A DNA stretch of 64,000 nucleotides from SAR324 cluster bacterium. Its GTDB lineage: Bacteria; SAR324; NAC60-12. Shown piece by piece: positions 36,258 to 46,330 of the stretch. The number at the start of each line of letters is the position of its first letter. Positions within the stretch are counted from its first letter, which is position 1. The translations under genes and the position numbers were made by a program. Location of the stretch: contig JADGAV010000007.1 in assembly GCA_015231825.1 (NCBI GenBank), forward strand, positions 167,313-231,312. Direction: 5' to 3'. The notes under the pieces are model-generated. The model made no database searches. It saw nothing but the letters and a program-made list of their open reading frames with translations, and had not been told where the DNA came from.

Positions 36258-37550
36258 ATGACCAAGACATTGAAAGAGTTGGGAAATCTCAAACGTTCGC
36301 TTGAAGTAGAAATCCCCTATGAAGATATTAAATCCTCCTACGACAACGTGTTTTCTCAAGTAAAATCGGTCAATCTGCGTGGGTTCCGTCCAGGCAAACA
36401 TCCCAAAGGGTGGGTAAAAAAACGATTCATCGAGCAAATGACCGCAGAGGCCCGGGAGCAAGTCATACCCCAGCGCTTCAACGAAATTGCGGAAGAGATG
36501 AAATTGAGACCGGCAACCCAGGCGGTGATTGAAGACCTTTCTTTTGATGCCAAAAAACCAATGACCTTTAAGCTGAGCTTTGAAGTCCAACCCGACCTGG
36601 CGTCTCCTGATTATGAAAAATTGAAACTGGAGAAACAGGAAGCAGAGGTCAAAAAGGAAGATGTCGAAACAATGCTTGAAAACCTCAGGAAGAATTTCTC
36701 AACGACAGAAAGCAAGGCAGAAGGCAGTGCAGCCGAAGACGGGGACCGGGTGGTCGTCGATTTCAAACGTACCATTGGAGAGAAAACATTCGAACAGACC
36801 GACCAGCGCTTTGATCTCGACAAAAATATCCTTCCTGAAATCAAAAGCAACATTCTCGGCATGCATGTCGGGGATTCAAAAGAATTTTCATTCACTGCGA
36901 CAGAAGAGTACCTGGAAGAACATGCTGGTGAAAAAGTGAGTTTTGAAATCACTGTCAAGGAAATGGAAGCGATCTTGCTTCCTGAAATGAATGAAGATTT
37001 TTTTAAAAATTTTGAAGGAGCCAAAAACGAAGAAGAATTTCGAGCCTATGCCGAAAAACAGATCAGAGAGCAAAAAGAAAGAGAATTGCGTTTTTCGTAT
37101 TATGATGACTTGAAAAAACAACTGCTGGCTTCTTATGATGAATTCGAACTTCCGGAAGAACTGCTTGCCAATCACGAAAAACAACAGGAAGAAGAGTTAC
37201 GCAAGGCAAATCCTGAGATCAGCGATGAAGAATTGGAATCCTCCAAATCTGAAAAGATGAATCAGTTCAAAGAGACACTGCGCACCGATTATATTTTGCA
37301 GCAAATTGCTATTTCCGAATCTCTGGCTCCCAATGAAGAAGCCATTGCCCAGCAGTTTGCCTCTATGGCGCAGATGTATGGGTCCCACCCGGCAGAGCTT
37401 TATCAGAGTCAATTGGGTCCGATTCTCTATCGACAAATCGCACGTCAGGCTTCAGAAGAAGCAGTGCTGGATTTTTTAGTCAAGCGAATATTCGGTGAAC
37501 CCCTTGAGGAACCTCCTGCGGAGGCAGAAAGCCAGACAGTCAGTGAATGA
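36258..37550 (+). CDS. tig: Trigger factor (ribosome-associated peptidyl-prolyl isomerase)
   Basis: Chaperone that meets nascent chains at the ribosome exit tunnel. 430 aa from the ATG at 36258; the frame continues 20 codons upstream to a GTG, but the family start matches TKTLKELGNLKRSLEVEIP. The ribosome-docking loop reads GFRPGKHPKGWVKKRF, close to the family GFRxGKxP signature. An FKBP-type domain follows (about 150-240), then the long helical C-terminal domain, here very Glu/Lys-rich. It precedes clpP and clpX in the classical order, linking folding to proteolysis. Confidence 0.97.
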   Translation: MTKTLKELGNLKRSLEVEIPYEDIKSSYDNVFSQVKSVNLRGFRPGKHPKGWVKKRFIEQMTAEAREQVIPQRFNEIAEEMKLRPATQAVIEDLSFDAKKPMTFKLSFEVQPDLASPDYEKLKLEKQEAEVKKEDVETMLENLRKNFSTTESKAEGSAAEDGDRVVVDFKRTIGEKTFEQTDQRFDLDKNILPEIKSNILGMHVGDSKEFSFTATEEYLEEHAGEKVSFEITVKEMEAILLPEMNEDFFKNFEGAKNEEEFRAYAEKQIREQKERELRFSYYDDLKKQLLASYDEFELPEELLANHEKQQEEELRKANPEISDEELESSKSEKMNQFKETLRTDYILQQIAISESLAPNEEAIAQQFASMAQMYGSHPAELYQSQLGPILYRQIARQASEEAVLDFLVKRIFGEPLEEPPAEAESQTVSE

Positions 37551-37631
37551 ATCTGATTCCCTCGACTCATTCTTTCCTGCTTTCCAGAATAGTCGTCACA
37601 ATTTTGCTAATTATTGAAAGAAAGAGAATTT

Positions 37632-38237
37632 ATGCCCATCCCTTTGCCAAATGTCATTGAACAGACCAATCGAGGAGAACGATACTACGATATATTCTCT
37701 CGTTTATTGAAAGACCGGATCGTTTTTCTGGGTTACCCGGTGGATGACACCATCTCAAATGTCATGATTGCGCAGCTCCTCTTTTTAGAAGCGGAAGACC
37801 CGGAGAGTGACATTTCGCTTTATATCAACTGCCCGGGGGGATTGGTCACTGCAGGGCTTGCGATTTATGATACGATGCAATATCTTAAACCAGACATTCA
37901 AACCATCTGTATCGGCCAGGCTTCCAGTATGGGAGCGATTCTTCTTGCTGCGGGGACCCCGGGGAAACGCTACTCTCTGCCCCATGCACGGATCATGATT
38001 CACCAACTGACCGGAGGTTTTTCCGGACAGGCCGAAGACATTGATATTCAAGCCAGAGAAGCGTTGCGGTTGAAAGTGACACTGAATGAAATTCTGGCCA
38101 AACATACGGGACAGTCCCTTGAACAAATTGAAAAAGATACGCAGCGCGACTATTACTTTTCAAGTGAAGAAGCAAAAAAATACGGAATCGTCGATACTGT
38201 GATGGTCAGTCGCGAAAAACCACTGGAAAAAGAGTAA
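37632..38237 (+). CDS. clpP: ATP-dependent Clp protease proteolytic subunit
   Basis: Serine protease forming the tetradecameric barrel that degrades unfolded and tagged proteins with ClpX or ClpA. 201 aa from the ATG at 37632, which has a GAAAGAAAGAG ribosome binding site; an in-frame TTG 18 bases upstream is less likely. The catalytic triad is intact: Ser99 in GQASSMG, His124 in IMIHQLTGG and Asp173 in TQRDYYF. It lies 81 bp after tig and 64 bp before clpX, so operon expression is probable. Confidence 0.97.
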   Translation: MPIPLPNVIEQTNRGERYYDIFSRLLKDRIVFLGYPVDDTISNVMIAQLLFLEAEDPESDISLYINCPGGLVTAGLAIYDTMQYLKPDIQTICIGQASSMGAILLAAGTPGKRYSLPHARIMIHQLTGGFSGQAEDIDIQAREALRLKVTLNEILAKHTGQSLEQIEKDTQRDYYFSSEEAKKYGIVDTVMVSREKPLEKE

Positions 38238-38301
38238 AGACAAGTTCCCAAAACTTCAAAAAGCAAACGGAATACAGTTCGTAAAAAAGGAGAATGGATT
38301 T

Positions 38302-39552
38302 ATGGCAACCCAAAAAGATGTCCCACTACGTTGTTCTTTTTGTGGAAAAACACAGGATGAGGTAAAAAAAATAATTGCAGGACCCACGGTTTATATTTGT
38401 GATGAATGCATTGAACTGTGTAATGATATTATTGAAGAAGAGTGGCACAAGGACCGTGTTATTGATCGTCGGCAGAATTTGATGACCCCCATTGAGATCA
38501 AAACTGTTCTCGATAATTATGTTGTCGGCCAGGAAAAGGCAAAAAAAGTGTTGTCCGTTGCGGTTCACAACCACTACAAACGATGTCAGGCGAACTACAA
38601 CAACTCGGAAGTTGAATTACAAAAGAGCAACATTCTTTTAATCGGACCAACGGGAACCGGAAAAACGTTACTGGCCCAAACTTTGGCCAAGATCCTCAAT
38701 GTCCCTTTCGCGATGGCTGATGCAACCACATTGACAGAAGCGGGTTATGTGGGAGAAGATGTCGAGAATATCATTCTCAAATTATTGCAAAATGCAGATT
38801 ATGACATAGAACGGGCAGAACAGGGTATCATCTACATTGACGAAATTGACAAAATCACACGAAAAACCGAAAACCCTTCAATCACTCGAGACGTCTCTGG
38901 AGAAGGAGTTCAACAGGCATTGCTGAAAATCATTGAAGGGATGGTTGCAAACATTCCCCCACAGGGCGGCCGGAAACACCCGCAGCAGGAATACCTCCAG
39001 GTGGATACCACCAATATCCTCTTCATTTGCGGAGGTGCTTTTGTCGGATTGGATACGATGATCAACAAACGCATTGGCGATCATTCCATCGGATTTGGCG
39101 CAAATATCCCAAATAACAAAGAAGAACATTTTTCTAAAACCCTTGAACAACTGGAACCGGAAGACTTATTGAAATACGGTTTGATTCCTGAGTTTATCGG
39201 TCGTTTGCCGGTCATCACCACTTTGGAAGATTTAGAAGAAAAACACCTCAAACAAATTTTGCAGGAGCCAAAAAATGCGATTCTCAAGCAATATGAAAAA
39301 CTCTTTGAACTAGAAGGAGTGGAACTGCAATTTACACAGGATGCAATACAGGCCATCGCTCGTGTCGCCATCAAACGGAAGACCGGGGCACGCGGCCTGC
39401 GATCCATTCTGGAAAATGTGATGTTGGACATTATGTATGACATCCCTTCTCAAACCAATATTAAACGTTGCAAAGTCACCAAGGGAACCATCGTCAACAA
39501 AACAAAGCCAACCCTGATCATGCATGAATCTCAGGACAAGAAATCCGCCTGA
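38302..39552 (+). CDS. clpX: ATP-dependent Clp protease ATP-binding subunit ClpX
   Basis: AAA+ unfoldase that feeds substrates to ClpP. 416 aa. The N-terminal zinc domain has Cys11, Cys14, Cys33 and Cys36; Walker A GPTGTGKT is at 115-122; Walker B is [10 protein letters not shown]; the ClpP-docking IGF loop is present as SIGFG near residue 259; and the GARGLR sensor-2 motif is in the C-terminal domain. All functional motifs are intact. The ATG at 38302 has AAAGGAG. It is third in the tig-clpP-clpX cluster. Confidence 0.97.
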   Translation: MATQKDVPLRCSFCGKTQDEVKKIIAGPTVYICDECIELCNDIIEEEWHKDRVIDRRQNLMTPIEIKTVLDNYVVGQEKAKKVLSVAVHNHYKRCQANYNNSEVELQKSNILLIGPTGTGKTLLAQTLAKILNVPFAMADATTLTEAGYVGEDVENIILKLLQNADYDIERAEQGIIYIDEIDKITRKTENPSITRDVSGEGVQQALLKIIEGMVANIPPQGGRKHPQQEYLQVDTTNILFICGGAFVGLDTMINKRIGDHSIGFGANIPNNKEEHFSKTLEQLEPEDLLKYGLIPEFIGRLPVITTLEDLEEKHLKQILQEPKNAILKQYEKLFELEGVELQFTQDAIQAIARVAIKRKTGARGLRSILENVMLDIMYDIPSQTNIKRCKVTKGTIVNKTKPTLIMHESQDKKSA

Positions 39553-39599
39553 GCCAAAAAAAATATTTGATCCCTTTTGCCGCATCTAAAATTCCTTCT

Positions 39600-39629
39600 T
39601 TTTGGACCCTTCTTCTTCTGCGTCCAAAA
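39600..39629. terminator. Inverted repeat between clpX and the PfkB kinase gene
   Basis: TTTTGGAC and GTCCAAAA form a perfect 8-bp stem with a 14-base pyrimidine-rich loop, 47 bp after the clpX stop. The plus-strand sequence after it is pyrimidine-rich (TCTGTCTTGCTTTT) rather than a clean T-run, so it is a moderate candidate for the end of the tig-clpP-clpX transcript. Confidence 0.45.
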
Positions 39630-39691
39630 TCTGTCTTGCTTTTCCTTTCATCCAGGGTTCTCTCTTTTTTAACTTTTGCCAGCTATAAACT

Positions 39692-40681
39692 ATGAAAGAT
39701 ATTGATGTCTTCGGAATCGGAAACCCTTTAATTGACCTTTTATCCCATGTTTCCAGCGACTTCTTGAGAGCGCAGGGTTTGGAAAAAGACCGCATGTATC
39801 TTGTTGATTATGAGGGACAGAAAGAAATTATTTCCAGATTGGAAGAATCGGGTTCCGAAATACTGCATGCTCCGGGAGGATCCTGTGCCAATAGTATGAT
39901 TGGTCTCTGTCAACTTGGAGGCACGGCCGCCTACAGCGGAAAAATCGGATTTGACAAATTCGGAAAAATCTACAAAGAAAAACTGGAAGCCGCTGCAGTG
40001 GAGTCATCTCTGGCAGAAGGGGACGGCCCCACCGGAAGCAGTTTGATTCTTGTCCCTGAAGACGGTTCCCGTACCATGAACACTCACCTGGGAATTTCTC
40101 AGAAGTTTCATGTCTCTGATGTTTCTGAAGCCCTCCTGCGCAGGAGTCAGTTTCTCTATATCGAAGGCTATCTTTGGGATACAGAGGAACAGAAAGAAGC
40201 GATTCTTCTCACCATCGCCAAAGCACGTCAATATGGGGTTAAAATATCACTCAGCCTTTCAGATCCATTCTGCGTTGATCGCCATGCTGAGGAATTCAAC
40301 ACCTTGCTCAAAGAAAATGTCGACATGGTTTTCTGCAATCAGGAAGAAGCCTTTGGACTGACGAACACAAATATTTCTCAGGAAGCGCTTTACAAACTGG
40401 GAGACAGTGTTGAAACAGTTGTCATGACCTTAGGATCCAAAGGAGCCCTGATTTTTCACGAAAACGAAATGACCTATGTTGACTCATTTTCTGTCGAGGT
40501 CATAGACACAACAGGAGGTGGTGATGCATTTGCCGCCGGATTTTTGTACGGCATCACTCATGGCAAATCTGCTTCAGAAAGCGGCCGCATTGCTTCGGCT
40601 TTGGCAGCTTTGATTATCAATCAGTTGGGCCCGCGTGTTCAGGGGGATTGGGAGCCTAAACTCAAAGAATTGCTGGGATGA
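39692..40681 (+). CDS. PfkB-family carbohydrate/nucleoside kinase
   Basis: 329-aa ribokinase-fold kinase. The N-terminal PfkB signature region (LHAPGGSCANSMIGLCQLGG) and the C-terminal DTTGGGDAFAAGFLYG are present, with catalytic Asp278. The usual DTxGAGD is DTTGGGD here, an Ala-to-Gly change in the anion hole. Overall it resembles the adenosine-kinase-like group (SDPFCVDRHAEEF, MVFCNQEEA), but the phospho-acceptor cannot be named. The ATG at 39692 has a poor ribosome binding site. It lies after clpX and before a U32 peptidase gene. Confidence 0.9.
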   Translation: MKDIDVFGIGNPLIDLLSHVSSDFLRAQGLEKDRMYLVDYEGQKEIISRLEESGSEILHAPGGSCANSMIGLCQLGGTAAYSGKIGFDKFGKIYKEKLEAAAVESSLAEGDGPTGSSLILVPEDGSRTMNTHLGISQKFHVSDVSEALLRRSQFLYIEGYLWDTEEQKEAILLTIAKARQYGVKISLSLSDPFCVDRHAEEFNTLLKENVDMVFCNQEEAFGLTNTNISQEALYKLGDSVETVVMTLGSKGALIFHENEMTYVDSFSVEVIDTTGGGDAFAAGFLYGITHGKSASESGRIASALAALIINQLGPRVQGDWEPKLKELLG

Positions 40682-40756
40682 GCAATCGTAAAGGCATGAG
40701 TATTTCTCTTCACTGATGCTCACTCAACAATTTGCTTTAATCGCGAAGATTTGAAA

Positions 40757-41995
40757 ATGGATGGTCCATCCTTTCCCGAGCTGCTGGCACCTGCAGGCAA
40801 TCTTGAAAAACTCAAAATCGCAGTCCTATACGGTGCAAATGCGGTATATTTGGCAGGTCCCAGGTACAGTCTCAGAGCGGGAACCGACAATTTCTCGAAT
40901 GTTGAACTGGAGCAGGGGATTGCTTTTGCCCATCAAAATGGGGCCAAAGTTTATGTCACCCTGAATGCCTTCCTGCATGATCAGGAATTCCTTGAACTTC
41001 CGGAATACATCCAGTTTCTGGAAGCCTGCGGGGTAGACGCGGTGATCGTATCGGATCTCGGGGTGATCGCTGCCGTGCGCCAGCATTCCGCATTGCCTGT
41101 CCATCTCTCCACACAAGCGTCCTGTTTAAATCACTATTCCGCACAACTCTGGAAAAACCTGGGTGTGACACGCATTGTTTTGGGAAGAGAAATTTCCATT
41201 GAAGAAGCGCAAAAAATACGTGAAAACGCAGGCATTGAAGTGGAATTGTTCGTCCATGGTGCAATGTGTATGGCCTATTCCGGGAACTGCACGATTTCCA
41301 ACTATACTTTGGCACGCGACAGCAATCGTGGAGGATGTGCGCAGAGCTGCCGATTTGACTATTCGGTTTGGGGCAGCGCCCGTCAGCGGGAAGCCGGGGT
41401 AAGGCCCCAATTCGAAGGGATCAATTTCATGAGTTCCAAAGATTTAAGAGGAATGGAACTTATCCCACAATTTATTGATGCTCAAATCACCAGCCTGAAA
41501 ATCGAAGGCAGGATGAAAAGCAATCTCTATGTTGCCACCACCGTTCAGGCTTATGCAAAGGCGTTGCAGGCCTGCCGGACAGCAAGTTCTTCGATACAGA
41601 AAACCTTGAGCACTTTATCGAAAGAGCTGGAAAAAATCCCCAATCGGCAGTACACAGAAGCTTCCCTGCTCAAACCGGCAGGGCCAGACAGCATCTATGA
41701 TGCTCATGATCGCAGTGGAGAACACAACTCCGAATACGAATTGGCCGGAACCGTCGTCGAGGTCGTTCCGGAGAAATTCATCACCTTGCTTGTTCAAAAT
41801 CCTATTGACAGGCAGAGTATCCTTGAAGTTCTCACATTTGAAGGCGAGACCCTTTTTCTCCCGACCGCAAATATGAAAGACCTCAACCACGAACCCCTTT
41901 CGGAAGCTCGATCAAACCGCCTGGTCCTCCTCCCCTACCAGCGAAATATCCAATCCTTGAATCTTGCAAGAAAATTAATTTCTCGCCCAAACTGA
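40757..41995 (+). CDS. U32 family peptidase / RNA hydroxylase-like protein
   Basis: 412 aa from the ATG at 40757 (an in-frame TTG lies two codons upstream). It has the U32 signature: PELLAPAGNLEKLK at the N terminus, then ELFVHGAMCMAYSGNC, NRGGCAQSCRFDY and SLKIEGRMKSNLYVA. The conserved Cys set (four in the central block) in relatives such as RlhA and TrhP supports prephenate-dependent hydroxylation of rRNA or tRNA, and older work called the family collagenase-like peptidase. Which applies here is open. It probably follows the PfkB gene in one transcript. Confidence 0.9.
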   Translation: MDGPSFPELLAPAGNLEKLKIAVLYGANAVYLAGPRYSLRAGTDNFSNVELEQGIAFAHQNGAKVYVTLNAFLHDQEFLELPEYIQFLEACGVDAVIVSDLGVIAAVRQHSALPVHLSTQASCLNHYSAQLWKNLGVTRIVLGREISIEEAQKIRENAGIEVELFVHGAMCMAYSGNCTISNYTLARDSNRGGCAQSCRFDYSVWGSARQREAGVRPQFEGINFMSSKDLRGMELIPQFIDAQITSLKIEGRMKSNLYVATTVQAYAKALQACRTASSSIQKTLSTLSKELEKIPNRQYTEASLLKPAGPDSIYDAHDRSGEHNSEYELAGTVVEVVPEKFITLLVQNPIDRQSILEVLTFEGETLFLPTANMKDLNHEPLSEARSNRLVLLPYQRNIQSLNLARKLISRPN

Positions 41996-42278
41996 CGAAT
42001 TACTCTGCCTTTCTCCCGCAAGATACAGACCTGAAAAACTCCTGATCTACGGATTGAATTTCTTATTGGAATCTTCTCTTCTCCTGCATAAAACCGTCAA
42101 TGCAAAATAAACTTTTGAGATAAAACACAATTTTTGATAAGCTAGCTGCTCCTTATCACAAATAGAAACGGCAAGCGGTCAGCTCTTTCAGAAAGTGAAA
42201 AATTCTGCCAAAAAGAGATTCTGCGGTATCTGCAAAAACACCATATATTGCTCATCTTTCAATCTGAAAAATTATTCA
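41996..42278. other. Intergenic region upstream of the secreted unknown
   Basis: 283 bp, AT-rich. A longer reading from a GTG at 42195 would add 28 residues with three Cys to the following protein and cannot be excluded. I see no other gene. Confidence 0.4.
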
Positions 42279-43046
42279 ATGAATCCGTTCAGTCCCATCA
42301 ATTGGTTCAATTTCTCCTTTCTCTGTTTCATTTTCATCTTCCCGATAAAAGTGACGGCAGTGGATACGTTTCCTTTGGATCAAGACCACCGTGGTCTGAT
42401 CAATTTATTGGAAAACAACAACACCGGCAGTCAGTATTGCAAGTACTGCAGCGGCACCTACCAAATCTTTCCGGAAAATCGGATGGGAAACGGGCTTTAT
42501 TTTCAAAAAAAATTGTTGGTCACATTTCCGAACCGGGTGATTCTGGACCTCTATGAAATTCCTGATGCAGAAAGTCTGGTTTATTTATATGAGGAAGATG
42601 ACCAGAACCTTGCCATCGGGCTTCATGATTTTTCTGGAGAAGACCGTTCTAAAATCAAAAGAGTCGATGATGAATTTTATGAAGTTTGGGCATTTTCCAT
42701 TGGCATTCGCAGTATTTTCCGAATTTATCAAAACCGCCTTGAACGAGTTGCCTCTCATTTACGAACCGTAACCGGGGTCACCCCTTCACGTTCTCACGTT
42801 GCTTATTACCATATCGCCAAGTCAGAAATCATTGAAGAAGATGGAAAAGAAGTCAGAATCTATGAATTCAGTATCCATATTCTGAAACGGAGCGCAGCTC
42901 TCCCCAGGCGATTGAATGTCAAAGTCCAGGATAAACGGTCAATTCTCAAACTTTCCTGGGTGAATGAAAATACATTACGTTACCAATTATCGGATGGCAC
43001 CTTCCGTGATATCGATGCCGCAGCCCTCCTGCCCGACTACTTCTAA
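42279..43046 (+). CDS. Exported protein of unknown function
   Basis: 255 aa from the ATG at 42279, chosen because a signal peptide (WFNFSFLCFIFIFPIKVTA) begins soon after. The mature part is beta-rich with many aromatic residues, a short CKYC motif at the mature N terminus, and a run of strands such as RVILDLYEIPDAESLVYLYE and VRIYEFSIHILK. No family recognised. Its stop is 14 bp from the GT39 gene start, so it is probably co-expressed with that enzyme and may belong to the same envelope process. Confidence 0.7.
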   Translation: MNPFSPINWFNFSFLCFIFIFPIKVTAVDTFPLDQDHRGLINLLENNNTGSQYCKYCSGTYQIFPENRMGNGLYFQKKLLVTFPNRVILDLYEIPDAESLVYLYEEDDQNLAIGLHDFSGEDRSKIKRVDDEFYEVWAFSIGIRSIFRIYQNRLERVASHLRTVTGVTPSRSHVAYYHIAKSEIIEEDGKEVRIYEFSIHILKRSAALPRRLNVKVQDKRSILKLSWVNENTLRYQLSDGTFRDIDAAALLPDYF

Positions 43047-43060
43047 TCCGACCTCTTCTG

Positions 43061-44695
43061 ATGCGGACTCATGCAATTGCAATCGCAATACTGACCACAC
43101 ACCTGGTTCTTTTTTCTCTCCTCAATATTTTTATAAATCCTCACCCGGATATGTTAGACCATTGGGTATGGTCACAGCATCTGGCCCTTTCCTATTATGA
43201 ACATCCACCGATGGTGGCATGGGCCATTCGATTGGTGACTCTCATTGGAGGAAACTCGGAAACAGCACTGGAGCTGGGGGCTCAGTTTTATAATCTTTCA
43301 ATTCTGGCCCTGTGCTATGCCATCTGTTTTCGCCTTTTTGGAAAACATGCCGCAATTTTTTGTCTCATCCTGCTGGAGTCGACCCCATATTTTTTGCTTG
43401 GATCCGTCTTCCTTCATATCGATCAGCCCTTTCTTATTTTTTGGCTGTTCAATCTTTACTTTATCTGCCGCTTTCATCAAAGCCCTTCTCCTCGATGGCT
43501 AATACTTCTGGGAATTTCTGCAGGATTGGGAGCTCTTTCAAAATATATTACCCTTTTGTTTTATTTCGGCGTCTTTCTCCACTTTTCTCTTTATAAGAAA
43601 CAGCGCCATCATTTGAAGAACCCCTGGCTTTATGCAGCGGGATTTCTTTCCCTTGCCATTTTCTCCCCTGTACTGATCTGGAACTTTCAAAACGACTGGG
43701 TCTCATTTCGATTTCAATTCACACGGGGCTTGTCGGGTGCACCCCTTGGGCAAAATTTCATCTTGTTCACCCTGGGGCATCTGGCCATTTTTTCTATCGT
43801 TTGGTCCGGGTGGGGGTTCTATCAGATCTGGAAAAAACGAGGGGAAATTATTGCTGACGTACAACCTGATTCCATCATCTTCATAATTTCAGTTTTTCCT
43901 CTGCTTTTTTTCTCGGTCATGAGCTTTCGCGGTTCCATAGCAGATCCGCACTGGGCCAACGTGACTTACCTCGGCATGATGATGCTCTCAGGAAAAACCC
44001 TCGCCCGGATTTGGCCTTCTTCCCGAAACCGGATTCACAAAAAAATGCTGGTGGGCGGCGTCCTTTTAAATCTGATCATCCTGCTTCTGGTATTTTTACA
44101 CATCCAATATCCCTTCATAGGTTTTCCTCAATATCAGCTGAAGTACTACAGCCCTTTTGCACGACATGATTTTGACCCGCAGACTGTTGACAAATTGAGA
44201 GTTTTGAAAAATCAGCCTCCTCTTGAGAAAAAAGCATTTCTTGCCCGACTGCAGCAAATATTATCCCCTGAAGAATTTGAGCTTTATCAGGAAAAAATTC
44301 TAAAAATTGCAGCAGAACCGCACCATGATCTGGTCACGACTGTACTTTCCTGGGAAGAGACCGCAGAGGATTTGATCATTCTTCTTAAAAAATCTGGAAA
44401 ATACCCGGTGGATGCCATCATTTCCAAGGAATTTCAGCTGAGCAGCGCCTTGTCCTTTTACCTTCCTGACCATCCCGCCCCCTATAGTCTGGAAAAACCG
44501 GAACGGAATCAATGGAGTCCAGTCGAAGTACTGCGTGACAAAAGAGCCGTAATCCTATGCAGAATTCAAGTTTGCGGCCGTGTTTTGCGTTGGACAGAAT
44601 CGCGTTTTCAACGCAAAATCAACTACCTGGGAGAAATCAGCACTCATCGGGGAAAGCGCTTGATTCGTCGATTGGAAGTGTATGGTTTCAATTAG
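43061..44695 (+). CDS. GT39/ArnT-like membrane glycosyltransferase
   Basis: 544 aa with about ten membrane helices in the first 350 residues and a soluble C-terminal part. The GT-C/PMT_2 pattern is clear: an early acidic loop (NPHPDMLDHWVWSQHLALSYYEHPPMVAWAIRL) corresponding to the catalytic Asp-containing loop, then HIDQPFLIFWLFNLYF. Family members use polyprenyl-phosphate sugars to modify lipid A, proteins or glycans on the periplasmic side. The acceptor is unknown. It follows a secreted protein gene by 14 bp. Confidence 0.9.
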   Translation: MRTHAIAIAILTTHLVLFSLLNIFINPHPDMLDHWVWSQHLALSYYEHPPMVAWAIRLVTLIGGNSETALELGAQFYNLSILALCYAICFRLFGKHAAIFCLILLESTPYFLLGSVFLHIDQPFLIFWLFNLYFICRFHQSPSPRWLILLGISAGLGALSKYITLLFYFGVFLHFSLYKKQRHHLKNPWLYAAGFLSLAIFSPVLIWNFQNDWVSFRFQFTRGLSGAPLGQNFILFTLGHLAIFSIVWSGWGFYQIWKKRGEIIADVQPDSIIFIISVFPLLFFSVMSFRGSIADPHWANVTYLGMMMLSGKTLARIWPSSRNRIHKKMLVGGVLLNLIILLLVFLHIQYPFIGFPQYQLKYYSPFARHDFDPQTVDKLRVLKNQPPLEKKAFLARLQQILSPEEFELYQEKILKIAAEPHHDLVTTVLSWEETAEDLIILLKKSGKYPVDAIISKEFQLSSALSFYLPDHPAPYSLEKPERNQWSPVEVLRDKRAVILCRIQVCGRVLRWTESRFQRKINYLGEISTHRGKRLIRRLEVYGFN

Positions 44696-44782
44696 TTCTG
44701 AAACAGGAGAAGCAGGAAATCGGCTGAATGACACTCGTCTGTAGTGGAAAATGCCGTTCACCCCAAACCGGATTATCAGAAT

Positions 44783-45469
44783 ATGACCTCATTCCGAAAA
44801 ATTACCTGTGTGATCTACGATATGGATGGATTGCTCCTCGATACTGAACCCTTTTATACCGCTGCCACTCGAGAAATTGCGAGCCGCTATGGTAAAGAAT
44901 ATGACTACTCGCTCAAATCGGAACTGATTGGAAAAACATCAATGGATTCAGCAAAAATTGTGGTCGAAAAGCTCGCTTTGCCGATCACTCCGGAAACTTA
45001 CATTGAAGAACGCAACGTTTTGCTTGATGAATCGTGTCCTTCGGCAGAAGCACTGCCCGGGGCAGTTAAGCTGACCTCACATTTATTCAAACACAAGATC
45101 CCGCAAGCCGTTGCCTCCAGCTCTTCCCGACATTCGTTTGAACTCAAAATCACCCGTCATCGCGAATGGTTCTCAATTTTCAATTGCATCGTTTTAGCAG
45201 ATGATCCGGGAATTGAAAACGGAAAACCCGCGCCCGATCTCTTTCTGAAAGCCGCCGAACTGATGGAAGTCGATCCTAAAAGCTGCCTGGTTTTTGAGGA
45301 CGCGCCAGCTGGAATGGAAGCCGCACTGATCGCCGGCATGTCGGTGGTCGTGGTTCCTGACAGCAATGTGGACAAAGCAGTCTTCAAAGACGCCGGGCAA
45401 ATTCTCAATTCATTGGAAGATTTTAATCTTCAGCAATGGCAGCTCCCCCCTTTTCTGGAAAATCGCTGA
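44783..45469 (+). CDS. HAD-superfamily phosphatase (beta-phosphoglucomutase/GPP-like)
   Basis: 228 aa from the ATG at 44783; a GTG 39 bases upstream is less likely. HAD motif I is YDMDGLLLDTEP (nucleophile and acid/base Asp), motif II lies in VASSSSRHSFE, motif III Lys in ENGKPAPDLF, and motif IV in VFEDAPAGMEAA. The cap domain is of the helical C1 type, as in phosphoglycolate and sugar-phosphate phosphatases and pseudouridine monophosphatase. The substrate is unknown. It sits after the GT39 gene and is convergent with the aldolase gene. Confidence 0.92.
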   Translation: MTSFRKITCVIYDMDGLLLDTEPFYTAATREIASRYGKEYDYSLKSELIGKTSMDSAKIVVEKLALPITPETYIEERNVLLDESCPSAEALPGAVKLTSHLFKHKIPQAVASSSSRHSFELKITRHREWFSIFNCIVLADDPGIENGKPAPDLFLKAAELMEVDPKSCLVFEDAPAGMEAALIAGMSVVVVPDSNVDKAVFKDAGQILNSLEDFNLQQWQLPPFLENR

Positions 45470-45544
45470 AAAATGAGTGTTATCACATTGCTTACCGGCG
45501 TTCCTCTTTTTGCTTCTCAAAGGCACAACGGTATTCAAAATCAT

Positions 45545-46330
45545 TCATGTTTTAGGAAACGCTTCCTCAAATGATTTCACTTTTTCCGCAGCAAGGCCGG
45601 CAAGACCGACAGCATCCGACATCAGCGTGACCATTTGATATCCCTGGTCCAATAATGTTTTTGCCTGGTTCCAGTCTTTGGAAATGGTGCTGAGAAATTT
45701 GTTGCTTTTCAGCACTTTTTCGGCAACCGATCCAATGGTCTTTTGAACTGCAGCTTGGCTCGGATCCGCGATATAACCCATATTTGTTGCCAAATCCATC
45801 GGACCAATGAAAATCCCGTCGACACCAGAAACTTCTAAAATCGCATCAATGTTTTCAGCCGATTCTTCAGTCTCTACCTGTACAATGATTAAAATTTCCT
45901 CATTTGCTTTAGAAAAATACTCCAAACTGTTTTGACCAAACCCGGCCGCTCGAGTACTTCCGGCCAGCCCGCGAATTCCGGCCGGAGGGTATTTGCAGGC
46001 GGCAACCGCGGCTTCTGCCTCTTCTTTTGTGTTGATATAGGGAATCAGCACCCCAAAGGCTCCGGCGTCCAGAATCCGCTTGATCATCACGAAATCGTTC
46101 CACGGTGCCCGAACCACAGGGACTGCCGAATAGCCATTCATGACCTGCATCTGTGCCAGCAAAGTTGGGATATCGTTTGGCCCGTGTTCCATATCAAGAA
46201 TCAATAGATCAAAACCGGCACGGCATAGAATTTCCGTGCAAAGAGGTGAAGCGATCTGCGCCCAGGCTGAACTGATTTTTTTACCCTCCTGCAGCATCTG
46301 TTTTGCCCGGTTCTTAAAGGGTCTGCTCAT
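45545..46330 (-). CDS. HpcH/HpaI-family aldolase
   Basis: 261-aa class II (metal-dependent) aldolase, cleaving 2-keto-3-deoxy acids to pyruvate and an aldehyde. Family motifs are visible: LILDMEHGPND (near residue 45), VVRAPWND with the catalytic Arg, IVQVETEESAENIDAI with the metal-binding Glu, and GIFIGPMDLATNMG with the metal-binding Asp. The ATG at 46330 has AAGGAG. It lies downstream of the TRAP genes on the same strand but after a 442-bp gap, so it may belong to the same catabolic module with its own promoter. Confidence 0.92.
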   Translation of the reverse strand: MSRPFKNRAKQMLQEGKKISSAWAQIASPLCTEILCRAGFDLLILDMEHGPNDIPTLLAQMQVMNGYSAVPVVRAPWNDFVMIKRILDAGAFGVLIPYINTKEEAEAAVAACKYPPAGIRGLAGSTRAAGFGQNSLEYFSKANEEILIIVQVETEESAENIDAILEVSGVDGIFIGPMDLATNMGYIADPSQAAVQKTIGSVAEKVLKSNKFLSTISKDWNQAKTLLDQGYQMVTLMSDAVGLAGLAAEKVKSFEEAFPKT